From Asterella californica (taxonomy: Eukaryota > Streptophyta > Marchantiopsida > Marchantiales > Aytoniaceae), in the NCBI GenBank assembly GCA_036924285.1, contig JAYKYS010000012.1:7750001-7814000 (forward strand): a stretch of DNA of 64,000 nt. The letters run 5' to 3'. The position numbers were made by a program, and so were the translations under genes. Below, one piece after another: positions 13,237 to 23,480 of this stretch (its first letter is position 1; every line of letters begins with the position of its first letter). The notes below the pieces were generated by a model. It did not search any database. It worked only from the letters and a program-made list of their open reading frames with translations, and was not told where the DNA came from.

Positions 13237-13950
13237 GGAGGTTGATGCCCTCATCAACAATGATCCTTTAAGTTAACACCAAGTTCAAACTGGGTAGCCA
13301 ACCCCTTGGCGTCAGAATTGCGTTCTGGTAGCTAACCCGCAATTCCCTTCTTGGCTTGAGTCTTAAGTTGTCGCTAGAACACTTAGAAAATTTCAACTAG
13401 TCTCGGGAAAAGTCTTATCTTTTTGGCTTACCCTAAACAAAACTAGTTGACAATTTCTAAACATTCTACTTAAGACTCTAACTTGTTAACTATAAGTATT
13501 CACACCTACTTACAAGGTCCCCCGAAACTCACTTTCCGGTCGCAATCTGATTTGACTTAGACGCGCGACTAAGTTTACTTTGTAGAGAACCACAAAGCAA
13601 GATCATCCCAAGCCCCAAGACAAGTATGAAAGTTCATACTTGCTTTGCCAACGCTACGGTAAACCTAAGTCTTGACATCAAGACTTAGTCTTGATTTAGA
13701 TGCTTATCCAAACCAGCTCGCTTCCTTTGAGTGTGCTTCGTCTCTCCTCTTGACAACATCCTAGGCATCTTATCAGAACTAGTCATAGCCATGCACTACC
13801 AATACACCTAGACAATTTTCAAGAAACAAAATCTTTATTTCCAAACACAAGTCAAAGCTACAAAGTCCATCGGCCCAAATCGCCTCAAGTTGCTACTCGT
13901 ATGGTTCGTCGTTTCTTCACCCCTCGCTGGAAGGAGATGTCCTTATCTTG

Positions 13951-14148
13951 CTAACGCCCTTGTTGTCCTTGTCTCCGTTTGAATAGGTCCAATACTTCGC
14001 TCGCATGTGCGAGATCTTTCTCTGGCACCCAAGTTGCTTCCTTCGAATGGTAACCACGCCATTTGACCAAGTACTTCATCCGGTTTGATTTACGTCGAGA
14101 TCGCAAAAATGGACTCCACCTCATATTCTGCTTCACCTTGCACGACAT
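13951..14148 (-). pseudogene. chromodomain end of pol, nested element
   Basis: A 65-codon open segment with the chromodomain core MKYLVKWRGY followed by EATWVPE and a helical end ASEVLDLF. Chromodomains at the integrase C-terminus steer chromoviruses to modified heterochromatin. The segment is separated from the rest of pol by stop codons between about 14149 and 14305, so it would not be translated as part of the polyprotein. The same domain is intact on the plus strand at 20365-20814. Confidence 0.5.
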
Positions 14149-14304
14149 CAGGTTGAGGCTGAGAACCTATTTGCGCTCCGGCCGCAAATCATCCTTAAAG
14201 TATTTCTTTAATAAAGAAACATGGAAAGTCGGATGCAACTGCCACTCGTGAGGAAGGTCTAATGTATAGACATCTTCATGCGGATTCTTGACAATGACAA
14301 AAGG

Positions 14305-17300
14305 TCATGCGAACTTTGATGAGAACTTCGCCGATATATCCTTCGGAAATGTGAAGTTTTTCGCACTTAACCATACTTGTTCACCCACTTGAAACTTCAC
14401 TTGCCGCCGATGCTTGTTTACCTGCTTCGTGTATCGTTGCTGCGCCTTCTCGAGGTTCTTCTTTACTTGCTCCTCGCGCCGCTGCATTGCCGCCACCAAC
14501 TCTTCAGCTGATGTTTGCCGTGTTCTTGATCGTGCCGATGTAGAACTCCCTGCAAGAGTCAAGTCAAGAAGCCCGTCTGGCTCCCGTCCGTAAGCCAGCA
14601 AGAAAGACGATTCGTCGGTTGCTGAATGCTTCGTGGAATTGTAGCAATACTCCGCAAGACTGAGCCACTCCGCCCAATCACTTTGGTCCGCGCTCACATA
14701 ATTCCTCAAGTATTGATTCAGAACCGAGTCCAACTCGTTCCGTTTGCCCATCTGTTTCCGGATGAAAGGCGGTACTAAATTTTAACTTAGTCCCCAATTT
14801 TTGGAACAAGTGTTTCCAAAAGACACTTGTGAACTTAGAATCTCGATCTGAAATAATACTTCGAGGCAATCCATGTGAACGCCACCAAGTATCTAGGAAC
14901 AACCGAGAAGTCGTGAATGTTGTTGCAGTATCCAAGGTCGAAGCAAACTTTGCTAGTTTGCTCAACTATCACAAAAATTGCGTTGTATCCATTCAAGTCA
15001 GGTAGAGAGGTAATGAAGTCCATGCTAATGCTTTCCCCAGGTCTGACTGGAATCGGCAAAGGATGAAGCAACCCTTGTTTCTTCTCATAAGAAACGCGGT
15101 TAGCTTGACAGGTTACACATGTTTTCACAAAGTGAGCAACGTCGTCTTTCATGTGGGGCCAATAAAACTTTTTAGCTATCACTGCTAAGGTGGACTTTTC
15201 TCCTTTATGGCCTGATAAGGGCACATCGTGACATTCTTTTAACAACTTGGTCCTAAGTTTTCCTTGTCCCACATAAACCCGACTTTGCTTGAACATGAGT
15301 AAACCGTGTTTTAGCTGCATATTCTGCAACTTCACTCCTCGCTTGAGTTGTTCCAGGTACTCCTTCGCTTGGTCATCGCCCATGTAACCTTCACGTATTC
15401 GCCTCTCCAAGTCTGACTCCTTAGGATACATAGCTCGCAAAATCTGTGTTGACGATGGAAGATATTCTTCTTTGCGACTCAAGGCGTCAGGAACCACATT
15501 GTTCTTTCCCGCTTTGTGGATTAATTCCACGTTCATGAGCGCCAAGGTAGCATGCCACCGTAGTTGCTTTGGCGTCACCCGATCTTGTGTCTCAAAGTAC
15601 TTGAGCGAAATATTATCAGTATACACTTGGGTTTTGTGAAGTCCCAAGTAATGCCGCCATTTCCTCAAGCAATGAACCACCGCTAACAGTTTCTTCTCGT
15701 GAGTCGGCCATGGACTCTCCGTCCCAGATAACTTCTTGCTTTCGTACGCTACAGGTTTTCCATCCTGCACCAACACTCCGTCAATCACATAGTCGCTCGC
15801 GTCCATGTGCACCTCGAATGGTTTGTCGAACTCCGGTAGCTTCAAAACTGGCGCCTTTGACAAAATAGCTTTGATCGTCTGAAACGCATCATCCACCTCC
15901 TTGGTCCAACTTACTTGTGCGTCTTTGTCCGTCCAGTCCGTCAGCGACTTCGCGATCTTTGAAAACCCCTTCACATACTTGCGGTAGAACTGTGCCAATC
16001 CTAAGAATCGCCGCATCCCCTTCACTATAGTCGGAGGCTCCCAAATCACAATCGCGTCCACCTTCTGCATATCCGGATCGACTCCTTGTGCACTAATGAC
16101 ATGTCCCAAGAAGTTAATGCGCTCCAAACCAAACTCTCTCTTGTCAATGTTGGCAAACAGCTTATGCTCCCGCAGCTTTGTCAACACCACCCTTAGCTGC
16201 TCCGCATGCAACTCCAAGGTTTTGGAGTAGATGAAGATGTCGTCGATGTAAACGATGACAAACTCATCCATCTCCTCGTGAAAAATTGTGTTCATCAATG
16301 TAGTGAACGTCGAAGGGGCGTTGCAGAGTCCAAATGGCATCACCACAAATTCAAACGATCCGTATCTGGTTCGACAAGCGGTCTCCTCAACATCTGGGTC
16401 AGCTATCCGGATCTGGTAATATCTTGACTTCAAATCTATCCTGCTGAAGTACTTTGCGCCCGCTAACCTATCAAAGAGGTCGTCTATCCTTGGCAAAGGA
16501 TAATTATTCTTCACCGTCACCTTATTGAGTGCACGATAATCTACGCAGAGTCGTAATTTCCCATCCTTCTTCTTTGCAAAAAGAACTGGGGCTCCATAAG
16601 GTGACTTGCTGGTTTGAATATATCCTCGCGCTAATAGCTCACCGAGTTGTCTTTTCAACTCGAGGAGTTCCACCTGATTGAGTCGGTAAGGGACTTTGGA
16701 AGGTGGTTCCGATCCTGACAAGACTTCGATCTTGTGATCCACCACCCGCCTTGGAGATAACTCAACAGGTAACTCATCCGTCAAGACATCCTCAAACTCC
16801 TTAATCACTTCACGAAGCACCTTCGGAAGTTTAGTCGCGTCTCCTGATGTTTCCTCTTGTCTGTCACTCATCATCAAATCTGCAACTCGCATCAAACACA
16901 TGACCCTGTTGTTGAAGTCCATCTGTTTGCCCTTGATCAAATTCACCGCAAAGTCGTCAATTTTCTGCGCCTTCCGGATCAGCCTCACTCCCAGCTTCCG
17001 CCCTTTAACTCTGACGTTTAACCTTAAAGGTTTCCGCCTAAGTTCCACTTCAAACCTGTCCAAGAAAGTGTTCCCCAAAACCGCATGGATATCATCCATT
17101 TCGCACACCGTGAAGTTCTCTGTGAACTCCAATTTCCCACACACAAATCGTACGTCCAAGGCCACTTCAGAAGTTTGATACGTCTTGCCTTTGGCAAAGC
17201 GCACCTGAATAGGCTTGTCTGCCTTGGAGGTAGACAAGCCCAACTTCTTCACCAACTTTGGACTTATGAAGGAGTGAGTCGCTCCTGTGTCCACAAGAAA

Positions 17301-17402
17301 AGTAACATCACGGTTAGCACCCTTGGCTTGTAGAAACATCAATCCCGGCGTCTTCTTCGTGGTTCTCAAGGTCACAGTCATCTGGCCCTCTAACAAATGC
17401 AT
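14305..17402 (-). pseudogene. pol polyprotein, frameshifted
   Basis: The open frame 17402-14835 encodes 855 residues. It has an aspartic protease (VDTGATHSF, residues ~37-45), reverse transcriptase with the active-site motif [12 protein letters not shown], RNase H beginning near EVHMDASD, and the integrase zinc-binding region (H...H...CVTCQ). In the integrase core the frame shifts near 14,965: the Asp-containing [10 protein letters not shown] and the Glu region FHPETDGQTE lie in a second frame (14965-14678). It shifts again near 14,745 to a third frame (14751-14305). Pol starts 89 bases inside the end of gag, in the +1 frame. That could be a programmed shift or another mutation. Confidence 0.5.
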
Positions 17403-18507
17403 TCATGCTACAGTTACTAACCTTAGGTTTCGTGCACCCCTTAGCAATATGGCCCGCTTCGTTACAATTGTAGCAAGTAAACTTTGCGCCATTGCCCTTC
17501 TGAGGTGTTTGCCCCTTAAGTTTTACTCCTGTTTGCTGCCGCTTTGCTGCCGAGGCAGAAGTATCCTTTCGATCCTTCTCACCTCCATCCCACTGTCGTT
17601 TGAAGTCCTTGTTCTTTTTCTGGAACTTGTCTGTGCTGCGAGGTTCAAAGGGTTTCTGTTGCTGGACTTCGTCGTCCCCAATTCGCTCTGCTAACTTCAA
17701 AAGTTCGGCACTTGTCGCAGGTAGCTCCGGCATCCGAAAGAGAGCCTTCTCCGAGCTTGACTTGAGTCCCCCGATAAATATACATATTTTGGTCTCCTCA
17801 GTCCACTTGGAGATCGAATCCAACTTGGCACTGAACTCGCGCACATAAGCACTTAAGGTCCCTGTTTGCTTCAGCCGAACTAACTCAACACCATCCCGAA
17901 TCCTTTGATATTCCAGAGTGAATCGTCTTGCGAGCAACTCCTTGAACTCCTTCCAACCAAGCACCGAGACGGTCAAGGCATGTTCATCCTTATATGCCGT
18001 CCACTAGAGAAGCGCATGATCCTTCAGGAACGTAACCGCCGCTCTCACCTTGTCTGACTCTTGAGCCTGATGCGCTTGAAAGTATAGGTCCAACTCAGTT
18101 AAGAAATCCTTAACCTTGCGAGCCCGTCCTATACCTGTAAACGGAGTCGGCAAATTCGTCTTACAAAGCTTCCTGGTAGACGAGGAACTCCCTTGGTCTG
18201 TCTCAAGTTCAGCGATACGTTTATCCCTAGAGGCCATACCTTCCTGCATGGTCTTCATCATCTTGATGAGTTCCGCATACAAAGCTCCTTGACTTCCCGT
18301 GCCTGAATCGTTGGGCACCGTTGGCAAGACTCCATCTTGCTGCAGCGGTGCCGCAGCTGGTACTGGGCTTCCTTGACGTTGGGGCGAAGGTTGTTGGTTA
18401 TCGTCCCCTGACTGTGCCTCGGGGCTAGCTCGAGTCGATCTGGTCCCGGTGTCAGCCGCTCCTCGTTTCTTGGTCTTCCTCCTAGAACTCTGTCCGACGT
18501 CGGCCAT
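17314..18507 (-). pseudogene. gag protein, interrupted by a stop
   Basis: The first part (18507-18007) begins MADVGQSSRRK, is Ser/Gln/Pro-rich, and contains a helical stretch and the start of the retrotransposon gag domain. An in-frame TAG at 18006-18004 interrupts it. The same frame resumes and continues to 17314 with the capsid-like domain and a nucleocapsid zinc knuckle, CYNCNEAGHIAKGC (CX2CX4HX4C). Gag packages the element RNA. The single stop in an otherwise open frame suggests modest age. Confidence 0.5.
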
Positions 18508-18613
18508 CGCTCCAAGTGTTCACGTAGAAACGCTGATCCGCTTCGTGTCTCTCATTCCTCCTCAAGCGTCCAGCCTTCAACCGCTATCTCAAGTTCTCGC
18601 TCACCGAAGCGTC

Positions 18614-18626
18614 GGCTCTGATACCA
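18614..18626 (-). promoter_or_regulatory. primer-binding site for initiator Met-tRNA
   Basis: On the minus strand TGGTATCAGAGCC follows the LTR with a single-base spacer. This complements the 3' end of plant initiator methionine tRNA and is the standard primer site of this class. It fixes the inner edge and the orientation of the 5' LTR. Confidence 0.5.
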
Positions 18627-18627
18627 C

Positions 18628-19763
18628 TTTCGCACACCTACTGCCTTGTTGCACCAGCGGAAGCTCTAGCTTAGTAGGTCGCAAACTTTACACCACTAAC
18701 CTGCAAACACAATCACAAGTTAGCGTCCATGCACCACTTACCTTATCTAAGTTTGGTCCGGACCGGAGCCGGATCGTCTCCCTATTCATCAAGCTCAGCA
18801 TTCCCTAAGTCCCGACCTAGTCCCGCCTAGGTCGGTCCCAAATATGAGCAAGTCACAAAATGACTTGGGGCGGACTTCCCATAAAGTCCAAGGTCCTAAA
18901 CGATGCCTCCAGCACACCTAGCGGTCCAACCGTCCGTGATGTCCGTCTGGGTCTAGGCTCCCGAACGGTGGTCTAACCCACCGACTCGTTCCTTAGTCTT
19001 GCCCCAGTCTTTACATCGTTCCTAAGTCCAGACGTCCAAGTCTGGACCGGAACGTGCCTTGGAACCGACCCAGCCATCACCTCATGCCCCCAGAGTCCGC
19101 CCGCTGAACTCTGGGGTCGGATGACTTGTCCTGGCCCACCCAGGCATTGAGCCCCCCCATATATACTTCTGGAGATCGGCGGCCCCGCCCTCCTCTTTGG
19201 TCCCTGAAAATTATACCACAACTCGATTGTGGTTCGGTCATTACTTCCAGCTCGGAGGTCAGATCGAGGAGTGTTATATATCGCTGGAAAGCTCTCGACG
19301 AGACCTTTCCAATGATACCTCACTCGCCTCGAGATCTTACGTGGAGCTCCGTCCACGACCTAAAACGTCTCTAGAGCTCCAACACTTAGCCATTTTTCGG
19401 AAACTTGTGGTCTAGACCCAGACTCGAACCTTGTGGTTCGGACCAGTGTCCGAACCACGATTCGTCTGCATCTCGGACCCACGTCTCGGACTCACGTCTC
19501 AGACCTATGTCTCAGACTCATGTTTCAGCCCGTTCTCAGACTCGTCCCCTTAGGTCAGCGTTCGTCAGGGGCCCTCTTGGGGTAGGCCCTTATGTCCTAA
19601 CCCAAGGTTCCAACCTTGGTTCAGAGAACCACTTAGGGTTCATCTGATCCCGACTTCCCGGCCAAGCCGTTAAGTCCTACTCGCAGCGTTCACAACCTAG
19701 CGCAAGTCCGCTAGGGTTCTGTTGTTCGCGGCTGCGCCCGATCTTGAGAATGAGATCGCGACA
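18628..19763 (-). repeat. 5' LTR of the nested element
   Basis: 1,136 bp. Its minus-strand start TGTCGCGATC and end GTGCGAAA are fixed by comparison with 12048-13222, by the primer-binding site and by the flanking plus-strand element. Differences from the partner LTR are scattered substitutions plus the 36-bp extra copy in the partner, so the insertion is not brand new. Confidence 0.5.
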
Positions 19764-19767
19764 ATCA
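19764..19767. repeat. possible target duplication of the nested element, right copy (atca)
   Basis: Matches 12044-12047; see that entry. The next bases begin plus-strand element sequence. Confidence 0.5.
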
Positions 19768-20364
19768 CCATTCAGGAGCCTAGACCCAAGTTGGGCTTGT
19801 CTACGTCCAAGATAGATAAACTTATTCAGGTGCGCTTTGTCAAAGGCAAGATGTACCAAACTTCTGAAGTGGCCTTGGACGTATGATTTGTGTGTGGAGC
19901 GGCTAAGGGTGGTGTTGACGAAGCTACAGGAGCATAAGCTATTTGCCAACGTTGATAAGAGTGAGTTTGGTTTAGAACGCATTAACTTCTTGACACATGA
20001 CATTAGTGCAGAAGGAGTTGGCTTGGATATGCAGAAGGTGGATGCGATTGTGACTTGGGAGCCTCTAACTACAGTGAAGGAGATGCGACGATTGTGCGGA
20101 CCAGAGTGATTGGGCAGAGTGGCTTAGTCTTGCTGAGTATTGCTAGTATTCAGCGATCGACGAATCGTCTTTCTGCTAGCTTACGGACGTGAGTCAGAAG
20201 GGCCTCTTGACTTGACTTTTGCAAGGAGTTCTACATCGGCACGACCAAGAACACGACAAACATCAGCTGAAGAGTTGGTGGTGGAAATGCAGCGGTGCGA
20301 GGAATAAGTGAAGAAGAACCTCGAGAAGGCGTAGCAAGGTTACACGAAGCAGGTAAACAGACAA
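19768..20364 (+). pseudogene. rearranged pol fragments of the plus-strand element
   Basis: 19785-19893 matches the end of the protease region of the nested element (frame reading KLIQVRFVKGK). At about 19894-19897 the sequence jumps to reverse transcriptase (VVLTKLQEHKLFANVDKSEF), and at about 20098-20102 it jumps to the integrase region (equivalent to DQSDWAEWLSLAEY), which carries stop codons. These are two internal deletions. Short shared words such as gga and gcgga lie at the joins, consistent with template switching or microhomology repair. Confidence 0.5.
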
Positions 20365-20814
20365 GTGAAGTTTCAAGTGGACGAAGAAGTATGGTTGAGT
20401 ACGAAGAACTTCACCCTTCTAAAAGGAATTTCGGCTAATTTCTCATCCAAGTTCGCGAGATCTTTTAGCATTGTCAAGAATCCGCATGAAGATGTCTATA
20501 CGTTAGATCTTCCTCCCGATTGGCAATTGCATCCGACTTTCCATGTTTCTTTATTAAAAAAATACTTGAAGGATGATTTGCAACCAGAGTGCAAACAAGT
20601 TCTCATACCTCAACCTGATGTCGTGCAAGGCAAAGCAGAATACGAGGTAGAGATCATTTTGCGATCACAATGCAAATCTAACATGATGAAGTACTTGGTC
20701 AAATGGCGTGGATATCATTTGAAGGAAGCAACTTGGGTGCCAGAAGAAGAGATAGCACATGCAAGCGAAGTATTGGACCTCTTCAAACGGCGACAAGGAC
20801 AACAAGAGCGTTAG
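20365..20814 (+). CDS. integrase C-terminus with chromodomain, open remnant
   Basis: A 149-codon open stretch with the integrase C-terminal beta-barrel region (FQVDEEVWLSTKNF, HPTFHVSLLKKY) and an intact chromodomain (MKYLVKWRGY, EATWVPE). It is the 3' end of a deleted polyprotein and the ATG at 20365 is internal to it, so this is not a free-standing gene unless it is expressed by chance. It is better preserved than the same part of the nested element. Confidence 0.5.
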   Translation: MKFQVDEEVWLSTKNFTLLKGISANFSSKFARSFSIVKNPHEDVYTLDLPPDWQLHPTFHVSLLKKYLKDDLQPECKQVLIPQPDVVQGKAEYEVEIILRSQCKSNMMKYLVKWRGYHLKEATWVPEEEIAHASEVLDLFKRRQGQQER

Positions 20815-21542
20815 CAAGATGAGGACATCTCCTCCAGCGAGGAGTGAAGGAACGACGAACCATACGAGTAGCAACTTGAGACGACTTGGGCCGATGGACT
20901 TTGTAGCTTTGTCCTGTATTTAGAAATAAAGAACTTGTTTCTTGAAAATTATTTAAGTATACAGGTAGTGCATGGCTATGACTAGTTCTGATCAGATGTC
21001 TAGGATGTTGTCAAGAGGAGGAACGAAGCACACTCAAAGGAAGCGAGCTGGTTTGGATAAGCATCTAAATCAAGACTAAGTCTTGATGTCAAGACTAGGT
21101 TTGCCGTAGCGTTGGCAAAGCAAGTATGAATTTTTATACTTGTCTTGGGGTTTGAGGTGATCTTGCATTGCAGTTTTGTAACTGCAAAGTAAACTTAGTC
21201 GCGCGTGTAAGTCAAATCAAGTTGCGACCAGAAAGTGAGTTTCGAGAGACCTCGTAAGTAGGTGTGAATACTTATAAGCAAGTTAGAGTCTTAAGTAGAA
21301 TGTTTTAGAAATTGTCAACTAGTTTTGTTTAGAGATGACCAAAAAGGTTAGGCTTTTCCTGAGACATAGTTGAAATTTCCTAAGTGTTCTAACGACTACT
21401 TAAGACTCTAGCCAAGAAGAAAATTGCGGATTAGCTACCAGAATGCAATTCTGATGTCAAGGGATTGGCTACCCACGTTGAACTTGACGTTATCTTAAAG
21501 ATCATTGTTGATGAGGACATCAACCTCCAAAGTGGAGGTGAA
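20815..21542 (+). other. 3' noncoding region and polypurine tract of the plus-strand element
   Basis: Untranslated sequence between the chromodomain stop and the 3' LTR, ending in the purine tract AAAGTGGAGGTGAA (21529-21542). The same sequence occurs inverted at 13223-13950 in the nested element, for example around gtgcatggctatgactagtt. Confidence 0.5.
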
Positions 21543-22666
21543 TGTTGAGATCCTCAGTCTCAAGGTCGGACGCAGACGCGAACAACAAAACCCTAGTGGA
21601 CTTGCGCTAGGTTGTGAATGTTGCGACTAGGACTGAACGACTTGGCCGAAAAGTCAAGATCAGATGAATCCTAAGTGGTTCTCTGAACCAAGGTTGGAAC
21701 ATCGGGTTAGGACGTAAAGGCCTACCTCTAGACGATCCTCGACGACGCTGACCTAAGGAGATAAGTATGAGAATGGACCAAAATATAGATCTGAGACATA
21801 GGTCTGAGACGTGAGTCCGAGATGCATACGGACCGTGGTTTGGATGCTGGTCCGAACCACAGGGTTCGAGAGGTCTGGACCACAAATTTTTAGAAAATGA
21901 CTAAGTGTTGGAGCTCTAGTGACGTTTTAGATCGTGGATGGAGCTCCATGTAGGACCTCGAGACGAATAAGGTATCATTAGAAAGGTCTCTACAAGAGCT
22001 TTCCAGTGATATGCAGAACTCCTCGAACTGATCTCTGAGGTGAGAATTATGACTGATCATGTGATTGGGTTGTGGTATAGTTTTTAGGGACCAAAGAGGA
22101 GCACAGGATCACGGATCCCCAGAAATATATATGAGGGAGACTCGATGCCTGGGTGGGTCAGGACGAGTCACCCGACCTTAGGATTTGGCGGACGGACTAT
22201 GGAGGTATGAGGTGATGGTTGGGTCAGTACCAAGGCGCGTTCTAGTCTAGACTTGGACGTCTGGACTTAGGAACAATCTAAGGGCTGGTGCAAGACTAAG
22301 AAATGAGACGGCGGATTAGACCACTGTTCGGGAGCCTATACCCAGACGGACATCACGGACGGTTGGACCGCTAGATGTGCTGGAGGTACTGTTTAGGACC
22401 GTGGACTTTATGAGAAATCCGTCCCAAGTCACCTTGTGACTTGCTCATGTTTTGAGACCGACCTAGGTGGGTCTAGGTTGGGACTTAGGGAATGTTGAGC
22501 TTGATGATCAGAAAGACAATCCGACTCTGGTCCGGATCAAATAGAGTTAAGATAAGCGGTGCATGGAACCTTACTTGTGATTGTGGTTTGCAGGTTAGCG
22601 TTGTAAGTTTCATGACCTACTGAGCAAGAGCTTCTGCTGGCGCAACAAGACGGTAGGTGCGCGAAA
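21543..22666 (+). repeat. 3' LTR of the plus-strand element
   Basis: 1,124 bp from tgttgagatc to gcgcgaaa, bounded by the polypurine tract on the left and the gtatc duplication on the right. Colinear with 11294-12047 and with the inverted LTRs of the nested element. Confidence 0.5.
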
Positions 22667-22671
22667 GTATC
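22667..22671. repeat. target-site duplication, right copy (gtatc)
   Basis: Matches 11289-11293 and ends the retrotransposon block. The DNA to about 22780 is rich in tatcacta words and short inverted repeats. Confidence 0.5.
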
Positions 22672-22848
22672 ACTATATGAAGTAGAGAGGTTATCACTAT
22701 ATTATAGTGTAATTACACTGCACGAGTGGAGGATATAAGCTTTTATCACTATTAATAGAGTATCATTATATAGGAGATCATTTTATGGAGGTGGACTTAA
22801 CTTACATAATTTCAGAAGCAGATGTTGTAGTAGGTTCTGGATTGCAGC

Positions 22849-23480
22849 CTAGGAGGTCAAGTTTAAGTAAAAAGGATTTGAACAAGAGGAACTCACGAGA
22901 GAGTTCGTCTCATTTGAGCAACATACCCAATGTCTTTGCATTTGGTGGTTGCATTTGGTTGGCGAGGCCTTTTTCCATGTCTTGAAATCATATTCATTCT
23001 GTCTAATTTGGACAAGCAATCCATTCAAGTCGAGAATTAACATTTTCTTTCGCTTGGTGGTAGTATTTACGATTCCTCATTTAAAGTTAGGGCTAGTCTG
23101 AAGTATGAAGTCGTGCAAGTTTGCATTTAGAACTGTGCAACATGTCTTTGATTCATGCAAGTTCTATCCACCACATATTTGTCATTCTTGTTTTTTATAT
23201 CGTTTAAATCGTTTTTTCAATTTATCATCGATCACGACAAATTCAAAAGAGTTGAACCAATGGCATCATGATACCGAATGTAGTGGTTTAGTTAGATATT
23301 TACCTTTACGGACTTTAACTTTTTGTTCGATTCCATAGAATGCTGCGAAGTTCTCTCTCCATCCTCGATGAAAGTAATAATTTGCTTGTCATCTTTGTTT
23401 CTCAGCAGAATTCTTGCCTTTTCAGTTTTCAAAACATCATCAATCTTGGGACTATATTGCAATGCGACTCCATGACACTC
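22849..23480 (-). pseudogene. fragment of an FCP1/SCP-type (HAD) phosphatase gene
   Basis: Two coding-looking minus-strand segments lie in series. Segment 23480-23304 (59 codons) reads QYSPKIDDVLKTEKARILL and ends in K followed by a GTAAAT donor. Segment ~23072-22849 reads KRKKMLILDLNGLLVQ. The hydrophobic strand followed by DLNGLL is the N-terminal phosphatase signature of a plant FCP1-like subfamily, in which DLN replaces DLD. The rest of the domain, including the usual downstream KRP and WSS motifs, is not visible and the frame decays after about 22900. A truncated gene copy is the simplest reading. The family call rests on one motif. Confidence 0.5.

Larger units (their letters stand above)
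12048..19763 (-). mobile_element. minus-strand Ty3/gypsy chromovirus, nested copy
   Basis: A nearly complete element of about 7.7 kb read on the minus strand: 5' LTR (18628-19763), primer-binding site, gag, pol (protease, reverse transcriptase, RNase H, integrase), chromodomain, polypurine tract and 3' LTR (12048-13222). Gag has an in-frame stop, and pol has two frameshifts and further stops, so it is not autonomous. Domain order and the C-terminal chromodomain place it in the chromovirus branch. Its sequence is close to the surrounding plus-strand element, so both belong to one family. Confidence 0.5.
11294..22666 (+). mobile_element. plus-strand Ty3/gypsy chromovirus, deleted and hosting a nested element
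   Basis: The ends are a truncated 5' LTR (11294-12047) and a full 3' LTR (21543-22666), flanked by gtatc duplications. Internal sequence survives only from 19768: short protease, reverse transcriptase and integrase pieces joined by deletions, then an intact integrase C-terminus with chromodomain. The primer-binding site, gag and most of pol are gone, so this copy was non-autonomous. A related minus-strand element occupies 12048-19763. The LTR ends read TG...AA on this strand, not the usual TG...CA, and the same is true of the nested element. Confidence 0.5.

Noticed and set aside
16206..17848. Plus-strand frames of 70-135 codons
   Set aside because: They are antisense to the pol and gag frames, which carry clear domains.
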